From NCBI GenBank assembly GCA_017306715.1, contig JAFKHV010000009.1, positions 1 through 64,000 on the forward strand: 64,000 nucleotides of DNA. The letters run 5' to 3'. This stretch comes from Legionella sp. Lineage in GTDB: Bacteria; Pseudomonadota; Gammaproteobacteria; Legionellales; Legionellaceae. The notes under the pieces were generated by a model, which saw only the letters and a list, made by a program, of their open reading frames with translations, ran no database searches and had not been told where the DNA came from. The translations under genes and the position numbers were made by a program. Shown in pieces: positions 16,995 to 27,693 of the stretch (the first letter of the stretch is position 1; each line of letters begins with the position of its first letter).

Positions 16995-19331
16995 ATGACT
17001 CAAGAGATGTTGACGTCAGCGGCAATTATTGCGCAGGAACTAAAAATAAAGGTAGCGCAGGCTGAAACAGCTATTCGCTTGCTGGATGAAGGGGCAACTG
17101 TTCCTTTCATCGCGCGGTATCGCAAAGAGGCCACAGAGGGACTGGATGATGCGCAGCTTCGTTATCTTGCTGAGCGTCTGTTATATCTACGTGAACTGGA
17201 TGAGCGACGCCAGGTGGTGTTGCAATCGATACGGGATCAGGAAAAACTGACGCCAGAACTCGAAGCCAGCATTATGGCTGCAGAGACCAAGACTCGCCTT
17301 GAAGATTTATATCTTCCCTATCGCCCCAAGCGCCGAACAAAAGCGCAAATGGCTATTGAAGCAGGCCTTGAACCTTTGGCAAACATATTATGGCAAGATC
17401 CAACGCAGGATCCCGAGACAACTGCGCAGAAATATATCCATGTTGAAGCAGGCATAGAGGATGCTAAAGCGGCTCTTGAGGGGGCTCGTCATATTCTGAT
17501 GGAACATTTTGCCGAAGATGCGGATTTAATCAACGAGTTGCGTGAATATCTCTGGCAACATGCTTTGGTCAATTCAGTGGGTAGTACCAAGAAAAAAGAT
17601 CAGGCCAGTAAATTTGCTGACTATTTTGATTATGCCGAAGCGATTAAAAAAATTCCTTCTCATCGTGCATTGGCACTGTTTCGCGGGCGCCGTGAGGGAG
17701 TATTGCAAGTAAGCATGTCCTTACCCGAGGCAGATGCAACTTACGGTGAAAATCGTCTCGCATCTCATTTTAAGATCATGGATTGCCAACGCGCAGCAGA
17801 TTCATGGTTGCTTGAAACCATTCGTCTGACCTGGAAAGTAAAGTTATTTACCAAACTTGAACTGGAATTATTGACACGTCTTCGTGAAATGGCGGATGAA
17901 GAGGCCATTAAAGTATTTTCCCGTAATTTGCGTGATCTTTTACTTGCTGCACCAGCAGGTCCCCAGGTTACAATTGGTCTGGATCCCGGCATTCGGACTG
18001 GTGTTAAAGTGGTGGTGGTTGATGCCACAGGAAAACTTCTCGATTACAGCGTTGTTTATCCCTTCGCGCCCAATAACGAATGGCACCAATCCATTACCGA
18101 TCTGGCAAAACTGGCTGCAAAACATCAAGTCAATTTAATCAGCATTGGCAATGGTACGGGTTCTCGTGAGACGGAACGTCTGGTGGCTGATTTAATCAAA
18201 ATGTACCCTGATTTAAAACTTACCAAAGTCATTGTGAGTGAGGCGGGTGCTTCGGTTTATTCTGCTTCTGAAATTGCTGCTGAAGAGTTCCCAGATTTAG
18301 ATGTCACCTTGCGTGGTGCTGTTTCAATTGCCCGCCGCCTCCAAGATCCTTTGGCAGAGTTGGTTAAAATTGAAGCTAAATCTATTGGTGTAGGCCAGTA
18401 CCAGCATGATGTAAATCAGACGCGTTTGGCGCGTTCTCTCGATGGTGTGGTCGAAGATTGTGTGAACGCGGTCGGTGTTGATGTGAATACTGCCTCTGCA
18501 GCGCTCTTATCACATATTTCAGGCTTGAATGAATCTTTGGCGAAGAACATTGTGCATTATCGTGATGAACATGGTGCATTTCGTAATCGTGCCGAACTCA
18601 AAAATGTGAATCGAATGGGTGAAAAAGCATTCCAACAAGCAGCAGGATTCTTGCGGATTATGCAGGGTGATAATCCTCTCGATGCTTCTTGTGTGCATCC
18701 TGAAGCGTATTCATTGGTCGAGAAAATTAGTGCTGAGAAAAAAGTCGATATTGCCCAATTAATCGGGAATAAAGAAATTCTAACAAGCGTTAATGCAAGT
18801 CAATTTGTGGACGAGCAGTTTGGATTACCAACCATTCGCGATGTACTTCGTGAACTTGAAAAACCTGGACGCGATCCACGGCCAGAATTTAAAACCGCAC
18901 AATTTAAAGAGGGCGTCGAAGCAATTAATGACCTAGAAGTGGGCATGATTTTGGAAGGCGTGGTTAGTAATGTAACAAATTTTGGTGCATTTGTTGACAT
19001 CGGTGTGCATCAGGATGGTTTAGTTCATATTTCTGCAATGACCAATAAATTCATTACCGACCCACGCACGGTCGTTAAAGCAGGTGATATTGTCACCGTC
19101 AAGGTTATCGAAGTTGATAAAGAGCGTAAACGTATCGGTTTAAGTATGCGCTTAGTTGAGGAAACTGCGACCCCGGTAATGAAAAAGAAAGCCAAACCTA
19201 CCGAACAACCAACGGCAATGAAAAAAGTAGCACTTAAAAAGAAAGAACCTACTAAAAAAATTGAACCAGTAAAAAAGACGGTTTTCAATACGGCTATGGC
19301 TGATGCACTTTCTAAGTTAAAGCGTAATTAA
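16995..19331 (+). CDS. tex: Tex-family transcription accessory / RNA-binding protein
   Basis: 778 residues. The N-terminal helical Tex domain carries [18 protein letters not shown] YqgF/RNase H-like domain follows ([16 protein letters not shown] near 331), then helix-hairpin-helix segments around 500-560 ([29 protein letters not shown]). The C-terminal S1 domain spans about 648-720 ([21 protein letters not shown]). A Lys-rich tail of about 60 residues is less typical and probably disordered. Tex proteins bind nucleic acid and associate with the transcription machinery. It follows glmS by 43 nt with no terminator between. Confidence 0.95.
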   Translation: MTQEMLTSAAIIAQELKIKVAQAETAIRLLDEGATVPFIARYRKEATEGLDDAQLRYLAERLLYLRELDERRQVVLQSIRDQEKLTPELEASIMAAETKTRLEDLYLPYRPKRRTKAQMAIEAGLEPLANILWQDPTQDPETTAQKYIHVEAGIEDAKAALEGARHILMEHFAEDADLINELREYLWQHALVNSVGSTKKKDQASKFADYFDYAEAIKKIPSHRALALFRGRREGVLQVSMSLPEADATYGENRLASHFKIMDCQRAADSWLLETIRLTWKVKLFTKLELELLTRLREMADEEAIKVFSRNLRDLLLAAPAGPQVTIGLDPGIRTGVKVVVVDATGKLLDYSVVYPFAPNNEWHQSITDLAKLAAKHQVNLISIGNGTGSRETERLVADLIKMYPDLKLTKVIVSEAGASVYSASEIAAEEFPDLDVTLRGAVSIARRLQDPLAELVKIEAKSIGVGQYQHDVNQTRLARSLDGVVEDCVNAVGVDVNTASAALLSHISGLNESLAKNIVHYRDEHGAFRNRAELKNVNRMGEKAFQQAAGFLRIMQGDNPLDASCVHPEAYSLVEKISAEKKVDIAQLIGNKEILTSVNASQFVDEQFGLPTIRDVLRELEKPGRDPRPEFKTAQFKEGVEAINDLEVGMILEGVVSNVTNFGAFVDIGVHQDGLVHISAMTNKFITDPRTVVKAGDIVTVKVIEVDKERKRIGLSMRLVEETATPVMKKKAKPTEQPTAMKKVALKKKEPTKKIEPVKKTVFNTAMADALSKLKRN

Positions 19332-19385
19332 CATTTATTCGCAAAACGAAAAATGTCTATTAATTTTCATTGTTCTAATTCTGTT

Positions 19386-19409
19386 GATTGCCTGTTGCTA
19401 CAGGCAATC
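19386..19409 (+). promoter_or_regulatory. Perfect 10-bp hairpin between tex and yciA
   Basis: GATTGCCTGT (19386-19395) and ACAGGCAATC (19400-19409) with a TGCT loop, 30 nt before the yciA ATG. No T-run follows, so it may be a weak terminator, an RNA-stability element or a protein site. Confidence 0.45.
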
Positions 19410-19439
19410 GCGAGTGCAAAGAAAAATTAGGGTGAATGC

Positions 19440-19826
19440 ATGAGCTACGTTCCCAAGGGAGAACTGACTATCCAAACATTGGCGATGCCCGCGAGTACCA
19501 ATGCGAACGGTGATATCTTTGGTGGTTGGATTGTCTCGCAGATGGATTTGGCTGCAGGAGTGCTTGCAAAGCGTTTAGCGCATGGGCGAGTGACAACCGT
19601 GGCGATTCAATCAATGACCTTTCTTAAACCTGTACATGTAGGCGATTTGATTAGTTGTTATGTAACACTAATGAAATTAGGTACGACATCTATCACGATG
19701 CGGGTTGAAGTATGGGCCTTACCTGCTGAACAAAGTAATCCCTACCAGGTAACTGAGGGTGTCTTTATTTTTGTTGCCATCGATGCTCAGGGCAAGCCAA
19801 GACCGGTACCTAAAAAAGATGAGTGA
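19440..19826 (+). CDS. yciA: Acyl-CoA thioesterase, YciA-type hotdog fold
   Basis: Hydrolyses acyl-CoA to free acid and CoA in the cytosol. The 128-residue single hotdog domain has the family signature NANGDIFGGWIVSQMD (21-36) and the following strand with VAIQSMTFLKPVHVGD. Length is normal. The ATG follows GGGTGA. The end of the gene overlaps the next start by 8 nt (ATGAGTGA), so translation is probably coupled. Confidence 0.93.
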   Translation: MSYVPKGELTIQTLAMPASTNANGDIFGGWIVSQMDLAAGVLAKRLAHGRVTTVAIQSMTFLKPVHVGDLISCYVTLMKLGTTSITMRVEVWALPAEQSNPYQVTEGVFIFVAIDAQGKPRPVPKKDE

Positions 19827-21456
19827 TTATTCTCAAGAGTTACATAAATTACTTCAAGAAATGGCGGAATTGATTGATCAGCAAGCAGATCCTGATCCGC
19901 AATTGTATATGCTCTTTTTTCAACAACCGGAACTTTCGCTTAAATTAATTGATATTATTAATCAGTTGGATGAAGAAGATGATGAAACGATAACCCTGTA
20001 TTCTGCATGTGTATTCGCAATGGATATTTGCGTCGCCCAGCTTCAGGGTGCAATTGAGGCAAAACACAAAGTTCGGGCTCGATTATTATCTGCCTTGATG
20101 AATCATTTAGCCGAAGTAATCAATGAAGAAGCACATACTCTAAGTTTTTGGTTACCGGTTTTGAATTCATTTTATGAGTCGCATGTTGAGCTCAATGATG
20201 CATTAAAAGCTGCTTACCTCAATCTGGTTAGTCTGGAAGAGGCGGTTATGCCAGAAGAGTCATTCAATTCCCATTTGGACGCGATCCGTGAATTGATTCA
20301 GGACCTTTCTGATTTAAGTGTATTCGATATAGCTGAGAATTTCTTTGCGCAAAGTTATGCAATGCCGGCAGAATTTTTTGCTGACCTCATCTATGACTTG
20401 TACAGCATTGAAGAGGGCGTTGACATTGGTTTATTCACTTTGTTACACCCGAAGGCGGAAGTGCGCGCTGTGGCTGTAGATACTCTGGATATGCTCATTG
20501 AACAAATCCAGTTTACTTCCAACGCCTTATCACGATTACAGTCCATCATGTACTGGTATCCGCAGCAATATCACGCCATGTTTCAACGCTGGATTAAAAT
20601 TCAGCGAAAAAAAGGCGTGGTCTTTGCGTCAGAACCACGGGCGGTTAAAGTAGAAATCAAAGCAACCGAGGTCGATGGTAGTGGTTCACAAGGCTTATTT
20701 TTACATATTCGTTATGGTCGGAAAAATCGTTTGGGTGGATTATTACTGAAATACGATACAGGAACTAAAGATGCCTGGATTACTCCTGAACTTCCGGTAA
20801 AAGAAGTCAAAGAATATTACCAACAAGCCTTTAGTGAAAATGTAACCTTGCGCACTGTCGATATGTCTTACTTTGTTTTGTTTGCTGAACATTTTTTGGC
20901 AATAAATTTGGAGCATGGCGAGATTCCTAATATGCATTTTCTGGAATTACAGGAACTATTAGGAGTAAGGTTAAAACCAAACAAAATCGATATGGATGAT
21001 TTATTGACCCAGTTAAGTGTGCAGATTACCCCATTTACTCAGGAAATGGTTTGTGATGCGTTGCAACGCTCTAAATCCTGGCTTACGACGAAGCCATTTA
21101 CTGAGTCTTGGTTTACGGAAAGTCCACTTATTGATAAATTGGTCAATCACAATAGCAGTTTTGTTGATGGCGTACGCGTTTGTAATTTGGAGAACGCGAT
21201 GGATGCGGTGTTTGCAGAAGACATGGAAGAGCAGCGACCTCGCTGGCAATTTCATTTTTTATGGATGGCTTTGTGGATGAAAGCCAAAGAAAGACGAAAT
21301 GAGAAAGTTTGGAAAGACAGTTTTATCATTGCCCATAGCATCCATGAAGGCAAACCATTAAAGGAAATACCCGTGATGCAGGAAATTTGTAGGCAAACCG
21401 TGATTAATAGCGTCGAAACGATGCATGAACGGCGCACCCATTTAAGTCAGGAATAG
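19819..21456 (+). CDS. Conserved helical protein of unknown function
   Basis: 545 residues from the ATG at 19819, which overlaps the yciA stop. An in-frame start at 19759 would run through yciA coding sequence and lacks homolog-like content. The first 290 residues are all-helical and acidic with repeated Leu/Glu patterns suggestive of HEAT- or TPR-like stacking. A more beta-rich middle (about 300-360, LFLHIRYGRKNRLGG) precedes a helical C-terminus. There is no signal peptide, membrane segment or catalytic motif. It lies between a thioesterase and an O-acyltransferase gene 12 nt downstream, so a link to lipid or acyl metabolism is possible but unproven. Confidence 0.85.
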   Translation: MSDYSQELHKLLQEMAELIDQQADPDPQLYMLFFQQPELSLKLIDIINQLDEEDDETITLYSACVFAMDICVAQLQGAIEAKHKVRARLLSALMNHLAEVINEEAHTLSFWLPVLNSFYESHVELNDALKAAYLNLVSLEEAVMPEESFNSHLDAIRELIQDLSDLSVFDIAENFFAQSYAMPAEFFADLIYDLYSIEEGVDIGLFTLLHPKAEVRAVAVDTLDMLIEQIQFTSNALSRLQSIMYWYPQQYHAMFQRWIKIQRKKGVVFASEPRAVKVEIKATEVDGSGSQGLFLHIRYGRKNRLGGLLLKYDTGTKDAWITPELPVKEVKEYYQQAFSENVTLRTVDMSYFVLFAEHFLAINLEHGEIPNMHFLELQELLGVRLKPNKIDMDDLLTQLSVQITPFTQEMVCDALQRSKSWLTTKPFTESWFTESPLIDKLVNHNSSFVDGVRVCNLENAMDAVFAEDMEEQRPRWQFHFLWMALWMKAKERRNEKVWKDSFIIAHSIHEGKPLKEIPVMQEICRQTVINSVETMHERRTHLSQE

Positions 21457-21467
21457 GCACGAAGCAA

Positions 21468-23456
21468 ATGGACTCAGGTCGCAATTATTTGGGTTATGTT
21501 GATGGGATGCGTGCGCTAGCCGTCCTACTGGTTCTCTGTTTTCATTTAAATACATCCTGGTGTGCTGGAGGTTACATTGGTGTCGATATATTTTTTGTCA
21601 TCAGCGGTTTCTTAATCACGCGCTTGATCGTGGATGAACTAAAAAGTACGGGTCGTTTTGACATCAGGAATTTCTATTATCGACGCATAAAACGCTTATT
21701 TCCCGCTTTATTTGCTGTGTTAATTTTCACACTAGGCTTGGGGATACTTTTTTTTGCACCGAGTCAGCTCCGTGCTTTAGGTCGTGCTACTGCGGCCGCG
21801 GCGTTATCGTTTTCGAATATTCTTTTTTGGCGCGAAAGTGGATATTTTAATGCTACAGCATCTTCAAAACCGTTACTTCATACCTGGTCGCTTGGTGTTG
21901 AGGAACAGTTCTATCTAATTTGGCCGCTCATTTTATGGTTTATGATGCGCCAAAGTTACGCGCGCAGGTTGCCCTTCGTTATTGCCTTATGCGGTCTTGT
22001 AAGTCTTGCTGGAAATTTTTATTTACAAAAAAACTATATGAGCGCTTTATATTTTTTAATGCCTTTTCGCATATTTGAATTTTGCATTGGGGCATTAATA
22101 GTCTGGTTTATACGCTATCGATTAAAAGACATCGTTTTGTATGATGTCTTGTTTCTGACAGGTTTGGGATGTATCGTTTTTGCGGCGTCTACCTTTACTA
22201 AGAATACGCTTTTTCCGTCGTATAATGCGTTGATCCCGACCTTAGGGGCGGCCTTAATCCTTTGGAGTGGGCGCGATACACGATTACATGCAGTCCTGAA
22301 TAATCGGGGTATGATTCGTCTCGGATTAATCAGTTATTCACTCTACCTGGTTCATTGGCCGCTAATCGTCTTTTATTCGAACTATGTCGCTCATGATGTG
22401 GGGACAACCTCGGAACGTATTTTGCTTGCGGGCGCCATGATATGTCTTGCATTGTTGCTTTATCATGGGATTGAGCAACCTTTTCGTAATTATCGGGCGC
22501 AAAATCCCATTCAGCAGCGGCAATTTTTACAGCGATGGATTTGCGGCGGCGGTGTTTTGGCTGTGATCGGAGGATTACTTTTTTTCAGCCAAGGGATGCC
22601 TTGGCGTGTGCCTTATCTAAGTGGACCACAATTTTCCCCTCAAGAGATGGCAAAAGACTTTCACAAAGCTCATTTTGGCGGTCAAGGATATCCTTACCCT
22701 TTTGGTTGGACCTACAGTACGGATGAAAAAAATCCCGACATCGTTCTACTTGGAGACAGTCACGCGCAAATGCTGCAAAAAGGATTAGCCAATGAAATTG
22801 GCGAATCATTACATAAATCGATTTATATGGCAGGTTCCAGCTGTTTAATTCTTCCTGGATTGAGTCGGACGACGCCAGGAGATGACTGGGATACAATATG
22901 TCCTCATGTGCTTAAGCAGGCTTTGGCACAGTTAAATAAAAAACCTGATTCCGTATTGATTGTCTCTCATTACTGGTTATATCAATTGCTGCAAGCCCGT
23001 GATATGGCGGAGCATCAAATTTGGCATTTTAATTTGGATACCATGCAGCCGAGCACTTTTGATCCATTATGGCGTAAGCTTACCGAATTACGTCAACAAA
23101 TAGGCAATCATCGGATGATCCTTATTGGTGACGTACCTGGTGCAGGTTTAAAAGATCCCTATGCATGCCTTACACGGCCCACGTGGTCGCGGTCTCATTG
23201 TCTGCACCATTTAAAACCCACAAACCAGACGGTGAGACGGACTCAATATTTTAACCAACTCTTGGCGGATTATGCGCAACGGATGCCAAATACTTACTTC
23301 TTGGATCCATTCCCAGTTTTTTGCAAGCAACAAAAATGTGAAATTATGAGTAAAACGGGTGAGCTTTTTTATAGCGATGATAATCACTTGTCTGAGACTG
23401 GTTCCCGGTATCTAATCGCAAAGCTTAAGACAAAACTAGCAACCTGGATTGATTAG
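21468..23456 (+). CDS. AT3-SGNH O-acyltransferase (OafA/YrhL type)
   Basis: 662 residues. The N-terminal acyltransferase-3 membrane domain has about ten helices, with DGMRALAV (Arg15), the catalytic-type His26 in LCFHLN, GVDIFFVISGFL (38-49) and WSLGVEEQFYL. A C-terminal periplasmic SGNH hydrolase-like domain has GDSH near 428 and D-x-N-H near 636. Such proteins move acyl groups, usually acetyl, across the inner membrane onto LPS O-antigen, peptidoglycan or exopolysaccharide. It differs from the shorter L. pneumophila Lag-1. It is the last gene of the yciA operon, and the polysaccharide cluster begins 0.7 kb later. Confidence 0.92.
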   Translation: MDSGRNYLGYVDGMRALAVLLVLCFHLNTSWCAGGYIGVDIFFVISGFLITRLIVDELKSTGRFDIRNFYYRRIKRLFPALFAVLIFTLGLGILFFAPSQLRALGRATAAAALSFSNILFWRESGYFNATASSKPLLHTWSLGVEEQFYLIWPLILWFMMRQSYARRLPFVIALCGLVSLAGNFYLQKNYMSALYFLMPFRIFEFCIGALIVWFIRYRLKDIVLYDVLFLTGLGCIVFAASTFTKNTLFPSYNALIPTLGAALILWSGRDTRLHAVLNNRGMIRLGLISYSLYLVHWPLIVFYSNYVAHDVGTTSERILLAGAMICLALLLYHGIEQPFRNYRAQNPIQQRQFLQRWICGGGVLAVIGGLLFFSQGMPWRVPYLSGPQFSPQEMAKDFHKAHFGGQGYPYPFGWTYSTDEKNPDIVLLGDSHAQMLQKGLANEIGESLHKSIYMAGSSCLILPGLSRTTPGDDWDTICPHVLKQALAQLNKKPDSVLIVSHYWLYQLLQARDMAEHQIWHFNLDTMQPSTFDPLWRKLTELRQQIGNHRMILIGDVPGAGLKDPYACLTRPTWSRSHCLHHLKPTNQTVRRTQYFNQLLADYAQRMPNTYFLDPFPVFCKQQKCEIMSKTGELFYSDDNHLSETGSRYLIAKLKTKLATWID

Positions 23457-23521
23457 TTCGCATAAATGCCAGGAAATGCGGGAATTTAGCAAAAAAGCAA
23501 TGCATTCAAGAAATTAAAATA

Positions 23522-23530
23522 TGCTATGAT
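23522..23530 (+). promoter_or_regulatory. Extended -10 promoter element before ribE
   Basis: TGC followed by TATGAT (23525-23530) forms a good extended -10 without a clear -35. The ATG is 44 nt downstream after CAGGAG. I looked for an FMN riboswitch in the 117-nt leader and did not find its conserved core. Confidence 0.45.
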
Positions 23531-23573
23531 ACCGAGGCTGATTTCAGTCGATGACTACGATCCAGGAGTTTAA

Positions 23574-24185
23574 ATGTTTACTGGAATTATCGAGACCACA
23601 GGCACCGTTCTAAAAAATGAGAAACATGAAAAAGGTAATCGTCTGATCATCGCTACATGTTATGCTCAATTGATCGCAGGTGAGAGTATTGCAGTGAACG
23701 GCGTATGCTTGACGTTATTACCTCTAGAGAATGAGTCTGAGATGGCATTTGATCTATCGCCTGAGACGTTGATGTGTACCACTTTAGAAAAGGTCCAGGT
23801 AGGTCAGCAGGTGAATCTGGAGCGCGCTATGTTAGCGTCAGCCCGATTTGGAGGACATTATGTGAGTGGGCATGTCGATGCAACTACTCATGTCGCATCC
23901 TTATCAGCCGTAGGGGAGTTTACATTATTAGAGCTCGGTCCATTTTCAGCATCGGCGATGTTGTATTTAATTCCTAAGGGAAGCATTACGGTAGATGGTG
24001 TGAGTCTTACCATTAACGAGGTCGGCGAGCAACGCGTGAAGTTAATGCTAATCCCACATACATTGACGCAAACTAATCTGCATGCACTACGTATTGGGCA
24101 ACAAGTGAACATCGAATATGATTATTTAACCCGAATTGTTGCGCATCAGTTAGAAATTATCGGTAAATTGGGGACAGTTGAATGA
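23574..24185 (+). CDS. ribE: Riboflavin synthase, alpha subunit
   Basis: Dismutates two 6,7-dimethyl-8-ribityllumazine molecules to riboflavin. The 203 residues form two tandem lumazine-binding domains. The N-terminus [10 protein letters not shown], the segments AVNGVCLTL and SVDATTHV-like [10 protein letters not shown], and the second-domain [11 protein letters not shown] are all diagnostic. The stop overlaps the next ATG (ATGA, 24182-24185), so it is translationally coupled to a nucleotide-sugar epimerase. This is an odd partner for a vitamin gene. The partner enzyme RibH is encoded separately at 51392. Confidence 0.96.
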   Translation: MFTGIIETTGTVLKNEKHEKGNRLIIATCYAQLIAGESIAVNGVCLTLLPLENESEMAFDLSPETLMCTTLEKVQVGQQVNLERAMLASARFGGHYVSGHVDATTHVASLSAVGEFTLLELGPFSASAMLYLIPKGSITVDGVSLTINEVGEQRVKLMLIPHTLTQTNLHALRIGQQVNIEYDYLTRIVAHQLEIIGKLGTVE

Positions 24186-25213
24186 ATGTTTTAGTTACAG
24201 GAGCTGCTGGTTTTATTGGCTTTCACGTAGCGCAAAAATTATGTGCCCGTGGTGATCGCGTTGTCGGGCTTGATAACCTAAATGATTATTACGATGTTAA
24301 TTTAAAGAAAGCACGTTTACAAAGACTGCATGAATATGACCAGTTTCAGTTTATCCAGCAAGAATTAGCTGATCGTGAGGGCATGGCGAACGTTTTTGCT
24401 CAAGAGTCATTCCAGCGGGTAATTCATTTAGGCGCACAGGCTGGAGTTCGTTATTCTCTGGAAAATCCTCATGCCTACGTCGATAGCAATCTGGTTGGTT
24501 TTCTTAACATACTCGAAGGGTGTCGCCACCATCAGATGGAGCATTTAACCTATGCCTCTTCCAGCTCCGTTTATGGCGCCAATACAACCTTACCTTTTTC
24601 CGTTCATGATAACGTAGATCATCCTTTAAGCTTGTATGCAGCAACTAAAAAAGCAAACGAATTGATGGCACATACTTATAGTCATCTTTATCAATTACCG
24701 ACTACCGGTTTACGCTTTTTTACCGTGTACGGCCCCTGGGGTAGACCGGATATGGCTTTATTCACTTTTGTACGCAAATTATTAAGAGATGAACCCATCG
24801 ATGTTTTTAATTTTGGGAATCATCGTCGTGATTTTACCTATATTGATGACATTGTAGAGGGTATTTTGCGGGTTCATGATCAATGCGCGCAGCCGGACAA
24901 CGCATGGTCTGGAGCACATCCTGATCCGGCTACAAGCCTTGCCCCCTGGAGAATTTATAATATCGGTAATAGTAATCCGGTATCCTTATTACGTTATATT
25001 GAGGTCATCGAAGAATGCCTGGGTGTCAAAGCCAAATTGAATTTGCTCCCCTTGCAACCTGGAGATGTTCCAGATACTTATGCCGACGTTTCAGCATTGA
25101 AGGCTGACACCGGCTTTCAACCCATGACCTCCGTTGAGGAAGGCGTAAAACGCTTTGTTGCCTGGTATCTGCAATACTATGAACACCGTCATCCCTTAGG
25201 TGCAAGTGCTTAA
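24182..25213 (+). CDS. NAD-dependent UDP-glucuronate 4-epimerase-like (extended SDR)
   Basis: 343 residues. The NAD-binding motif is GAAGFIG (7-13). The catalytic pair Tyr152/Lys156 is in [10 protein letters not shown], preceded by the Ser cluster YASSSSVYG. The segment [19 protein letters not shown] is characteristic of the CapI/GAE group that interconverts UDP-GlcA and UDP-GalA. Its product would supply galacturonic-type sugars to the polysaccharide made by the following genes. TviC/WbpP-type UDP-HexNAc epimerase is the alternative, less likely on this N-terminal signature. Confidence 0.88.
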   Translation: MNVLVTGAAGFIGFHVAQKLCARGDRVVGLDNLNDYYDVNLKKARLQRLHEYDQFQFIQQELADREGMANVFAQESFQRVIHLGAQAGVRYSLENPHAYVDSNLVGFLNILEGCRHHQMEHLTYASSSSVYGANTTLPFSVHDNVDHPLSLYAATKKANELMAHTYSHLYQLPTTGLRFFTVYGPWGRPDMALFTFVRKLLRDEPIDVFNFGNHRRDFTYIDDIVEGILRVHDQCAQPDNAWSGAHPDPATSLAPWRIYNIGNSNPVSLLRYIEVIEECLGVKAKLNLLPLQPGDVPDTYADVSALKADTGFQPMTSVEEGVKRFVAWYLQYYEHRHPLGASA

Positions 25214-25256
25214 TTAATAAAATACTTTAAAAACAATTATAATATATGAGGACATA

Positions 25257-26534
25257 ATGAATACGGTGCCTGAACGAAAGTTGGCGGTAATTGGTTTAGG
25301 GTATGTAGGGCTGCCCTTGGCAATTGAATTTGCTAAAGTCCGTTCGGTAATGGGATTTGATATACATGAGCGTCGTATTGCAGCTCTTAAAGAGGGGGTT
25401 GATGCAACTTTAGAGGTGAGCGCAGAAGAGTTAAAAACAGCTCATCATTTGTATTTGACCGCAGATCTTAATGCTATTTCTTTCTGTGATACATTTATTA
25501 TCACGGTACCAACACCTATTGATGAATATAAACAACCAGATTTTGGGCCGTTAATTCATGCCAGCGAAATGATAGGTAAGGTGTTAAAGCCTGGTGATAT
25601 CGTGATTTATGAATCAACAGTATACCCTGGGGCGATTGAAGAGATCTGTGTTCCTGTGCTTGCCCGTGTATCCGGTTTAACCTTTAACCATGATTTTTAT
25701 GCAGGCTACAGCCCCGAACGCATTAACCCGGGTGATAAAGCACACCGTTTAACGACGATTAAGAAAGTAACTTCAGGCTCTACCCCAGAAATAGCGACGA
25801 TTGTTGATGAACTGTATCGGGAAATAATCACTGCCGGCACCCATAAAGTTGAGAGTATTAAAGTAGCTGAGGCAGCTAAAGTGATTGAAAACACTCAACG
25901 TGACTTGAATATCGCGCTTATGAACGAGTTATCGATAATATTTAATCGATTAAATATCGATACTGAGGCGGTGCTCAAAGCGGCTGAGACCAAATGGAAT
26001 TTCCTATCTTTCCGACCTGGATTAGTGGGGGGGCACTGTATTGGAGTAGATCCTTATTACCTAACACATAAAGCACAAGCGATTGGTTATCATCCCGAGA
26101 TCATTTTAGCTGGCCGCAGATTAAATGATGCTATGGGCTCCTATGTGGTCTCTCAATTTATCAAGGCGATGTTAAAGCAGCGCATTCATGTTCAAGGTGC
26201 TCATGTATTGGTTATGGGGCTTACCTTTAAAGAAAATTGTCCGGATATTCGTAACACGCGCGTTATTGACATTATCCATGAGCTTGGCGAGTACAATGTA
26301 CGCGTTGATATTTACGATCCCTGGGCAGATGCGGCGGAGGTCATGGAAGAATATGGTTTAGAGATCGTAACGAACCCTGAGCCGCGTTTATATGATGGGA
26401 TTGTGCTGGCAGTCGCGCACCAGCAGTTTCAAGAAATGGGAATCGACGCAATTCGTAATTTAGGTAAAGAACAGCATGTCCTTTATGATTTAAAATATCT
26501 GTTTCCTGCCTCGGCAACTGATTTACGGTTATAG
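25257..26534 (+). CDS. UDP-N-acetylhexosamine 6-dehydrogenase (TviB/WbpO/WbpA group)
   Basis: Oxidises a UDP-HexNAc to the uronic acid with two NAD+. The 425 residues have the Rossmann motif GLGYVGLP (13-20), the conserved TVYPGA segment, and catalytic Cys261 in [13 protein letters not shown]. The [11 protein letters not shown] wording is typical of the GlcNAc/GalNAc dehydrogenases rather than of UDP-glucose dehydrogenase (Ugd). GAGGAC precedes the ATG. Placed between an epimerase and glycosyltransferases, it would generate UDP-GalNAcA or UDP-GlcNAcA as a donor. Confidence 0.92.
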   Translation: MNTVPERKLAVIGLGYVGLPLAIEFAKVRSVMGFDIHERRIAALKEGVDATLEVSAEELKTAHHLYLTADLNAISFCDTFIITVPTPIDEYKQPDFGPLIHASEMIGKVLKPGDIVIYESTVYPGAIEEICVPVLARVSGLTFNHDFYAGYSPERINPGDKAHRLTTIKKVTSGSTPEIATIVDELYREIITAGTHKVESIKVAEAAKVIENTQRDLNIALMNELSIIFNRLNIDTEAVLKAAETKWNFLSFRPGLVGGHCIGVDPYYLTHKAQAIGYHPEIILAGRRLNDAMGSYVVSQFIKAMLKQRIHVQGAHVLVMGLTFKENCPDIRNTRVIDIIHELGEYNVRVDIYDPWADAAEVMEEYGLEIVTNPEPRLYDGIVLAVAHQQFQEMGIDAIRNLGKEQHVLYDLKYLFPASATDLRL

Positions 26535-26541
26535 GTGAGTA

Positions 26542-27693
26542 ATGAAAGATCGACGATTGCTTTTCATCGTTAATGACGCGGCTTTTTTCTTATCTCATCG
26601 TTTACCGATAGCGCTTAGGGCACAAGAAAATGGCTATGAAGTGCACATAGCTACGCCTTTAGCTCCTGTCTGTGAACAGATTCGCGAGCATGGATTAATA
26701 TTTCATCCAATTTTGCTTTCCAGAAGCGGTAAAAATCCTTTTAAGGAATTGACTAGTATTTTTTCTTTATATGCATTAATACGTCGATTAAAGCCCTGCA
26801 TAGTACATTTGGTAACAATTAAACCGGTACTGTACGGAGGGCTCATTGCACGATTTTTAAAAGTTCCCGGGGTGGTCGCTGCAGTTACTGGTTTAGGGTA
26901 TGTTTTTACCGCTGAAAGTAAGATGGCCCAGTATGCACAAGGGATTATCCAGCTTTTTTATCGTCAAGCACTACGGCAACCCCGTGCGCGGATTATTTTT
27001 CAAAATCCTGATGATCAACGGTTATTTACCGAAAAAAAAATCTGCTTCCCCGAACAAACAACCTTAATTCGTGGCTCTGGAGTAGATTTGAGTCTATATC
27101 GGCCACTTCCTGAGACTACAGGTACTCCTACCGTATTGATGGTTTCGCGGCTCTTAAAAGACAAAGGGGTGACTGAGTATGTTGATGCAGTACGTTTATT
27201 AACAAAAAAAGGCATCAAGGCTCGATTTTTATTGGCTGGAGCTCGCGATGCAGATAATCCTGCTTGCATACCTCAATCCTTGCTTGATCAGTGGCAGCAA
27301 GAGGGCCATATAGACCTTTTGGGATTTCGTGAAGACATTGCACAACTCTTGGGTCAATCCAGTTTAGTCGTATTGCCTTCTTATCGTGAAGGATTGCCAA
27401 AAGTTCTTATTGAGGCTGCCGCAAGCGGGCGCGCAGTTATTACTACAGATGTACCGGGTTGTCGCGACGCAATCGAACCCAATCAAACTGGGTTACTTGT
27501 TCCGGTGCGTGATGCGCAAGCTCTTGCTCAGGCGATAGAGTGCTTGCTAGAGGACGCCGCGTTGCGAAATAAATTGGGTCAAGCAGGTCGTATTTTAGCT
27601 GAGCGCGAATTTTCCATTGACCATATTGTCATGAAACATTTGGCGATATACAGGGAGCTTACGATATCTGCTATGGAAGAGTGTATTTTATGA
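26542..27693 (+). CDS. Family 4 glycosyltransferase (PglA-like)
   Basis: 383 residues with a GT-B fold. The N-terminal domain includes FFLSHRLPIALRAQENGY and VTGLGYVF. The C-terminal donor domain has VLPSYREGLPKVLIEAAASG, the GT4 E-x7-E motif, and TDVPGCRDAI. This N-terminal pattern is shared with transferases that add HexNAc to undecaprenyl-linked intermediates, such as PglA. It is cytoplasmic and membrane-associated. AGGTGA precedes the ATG, 7 nt after the dehydrogenase stop. Donor and linkage cannot be assigned from sequence. Confidence 0.9.
   Translation: MKDRRLLFIVNDAAFFLSHRLPIALRAQENGYEVHIATPLAPVCEQIREHGLIFHPILLSRSGKNPFKELTSIFSLYALIRRLKPCIVHLVTIKPVLYGGLIARFLKVPGVVAAVTGLGYVFTAESKMAQYAQGIIQLFYRQALRQPRARIIFQNPDDQRLFTEKKICFPEQTTLIRGSGVDLSLYRPLPETTGTPTVLMVSRLLKDKGVTEYVDAVRLLTKKGIKARFLLAGARDADNPACIPQSLLDQWQQEGHIDLLGFREDIAQLLGQSSLVVLPSYREGLPKVLIEAAASGRAVITTDVPGCRDAIEPNQTGLLVPVRDAQALAQAIECLLEDAALRNKLGQAGRILAEREFSIDHIVMKHLAIYRELTISAMEECIL

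Noticed and set aside
23457..23573. FMN riboswitch before ribE
   Set aside because: The conserved RFN core and its multibranch pairings are not visible in the 117-nt leader.
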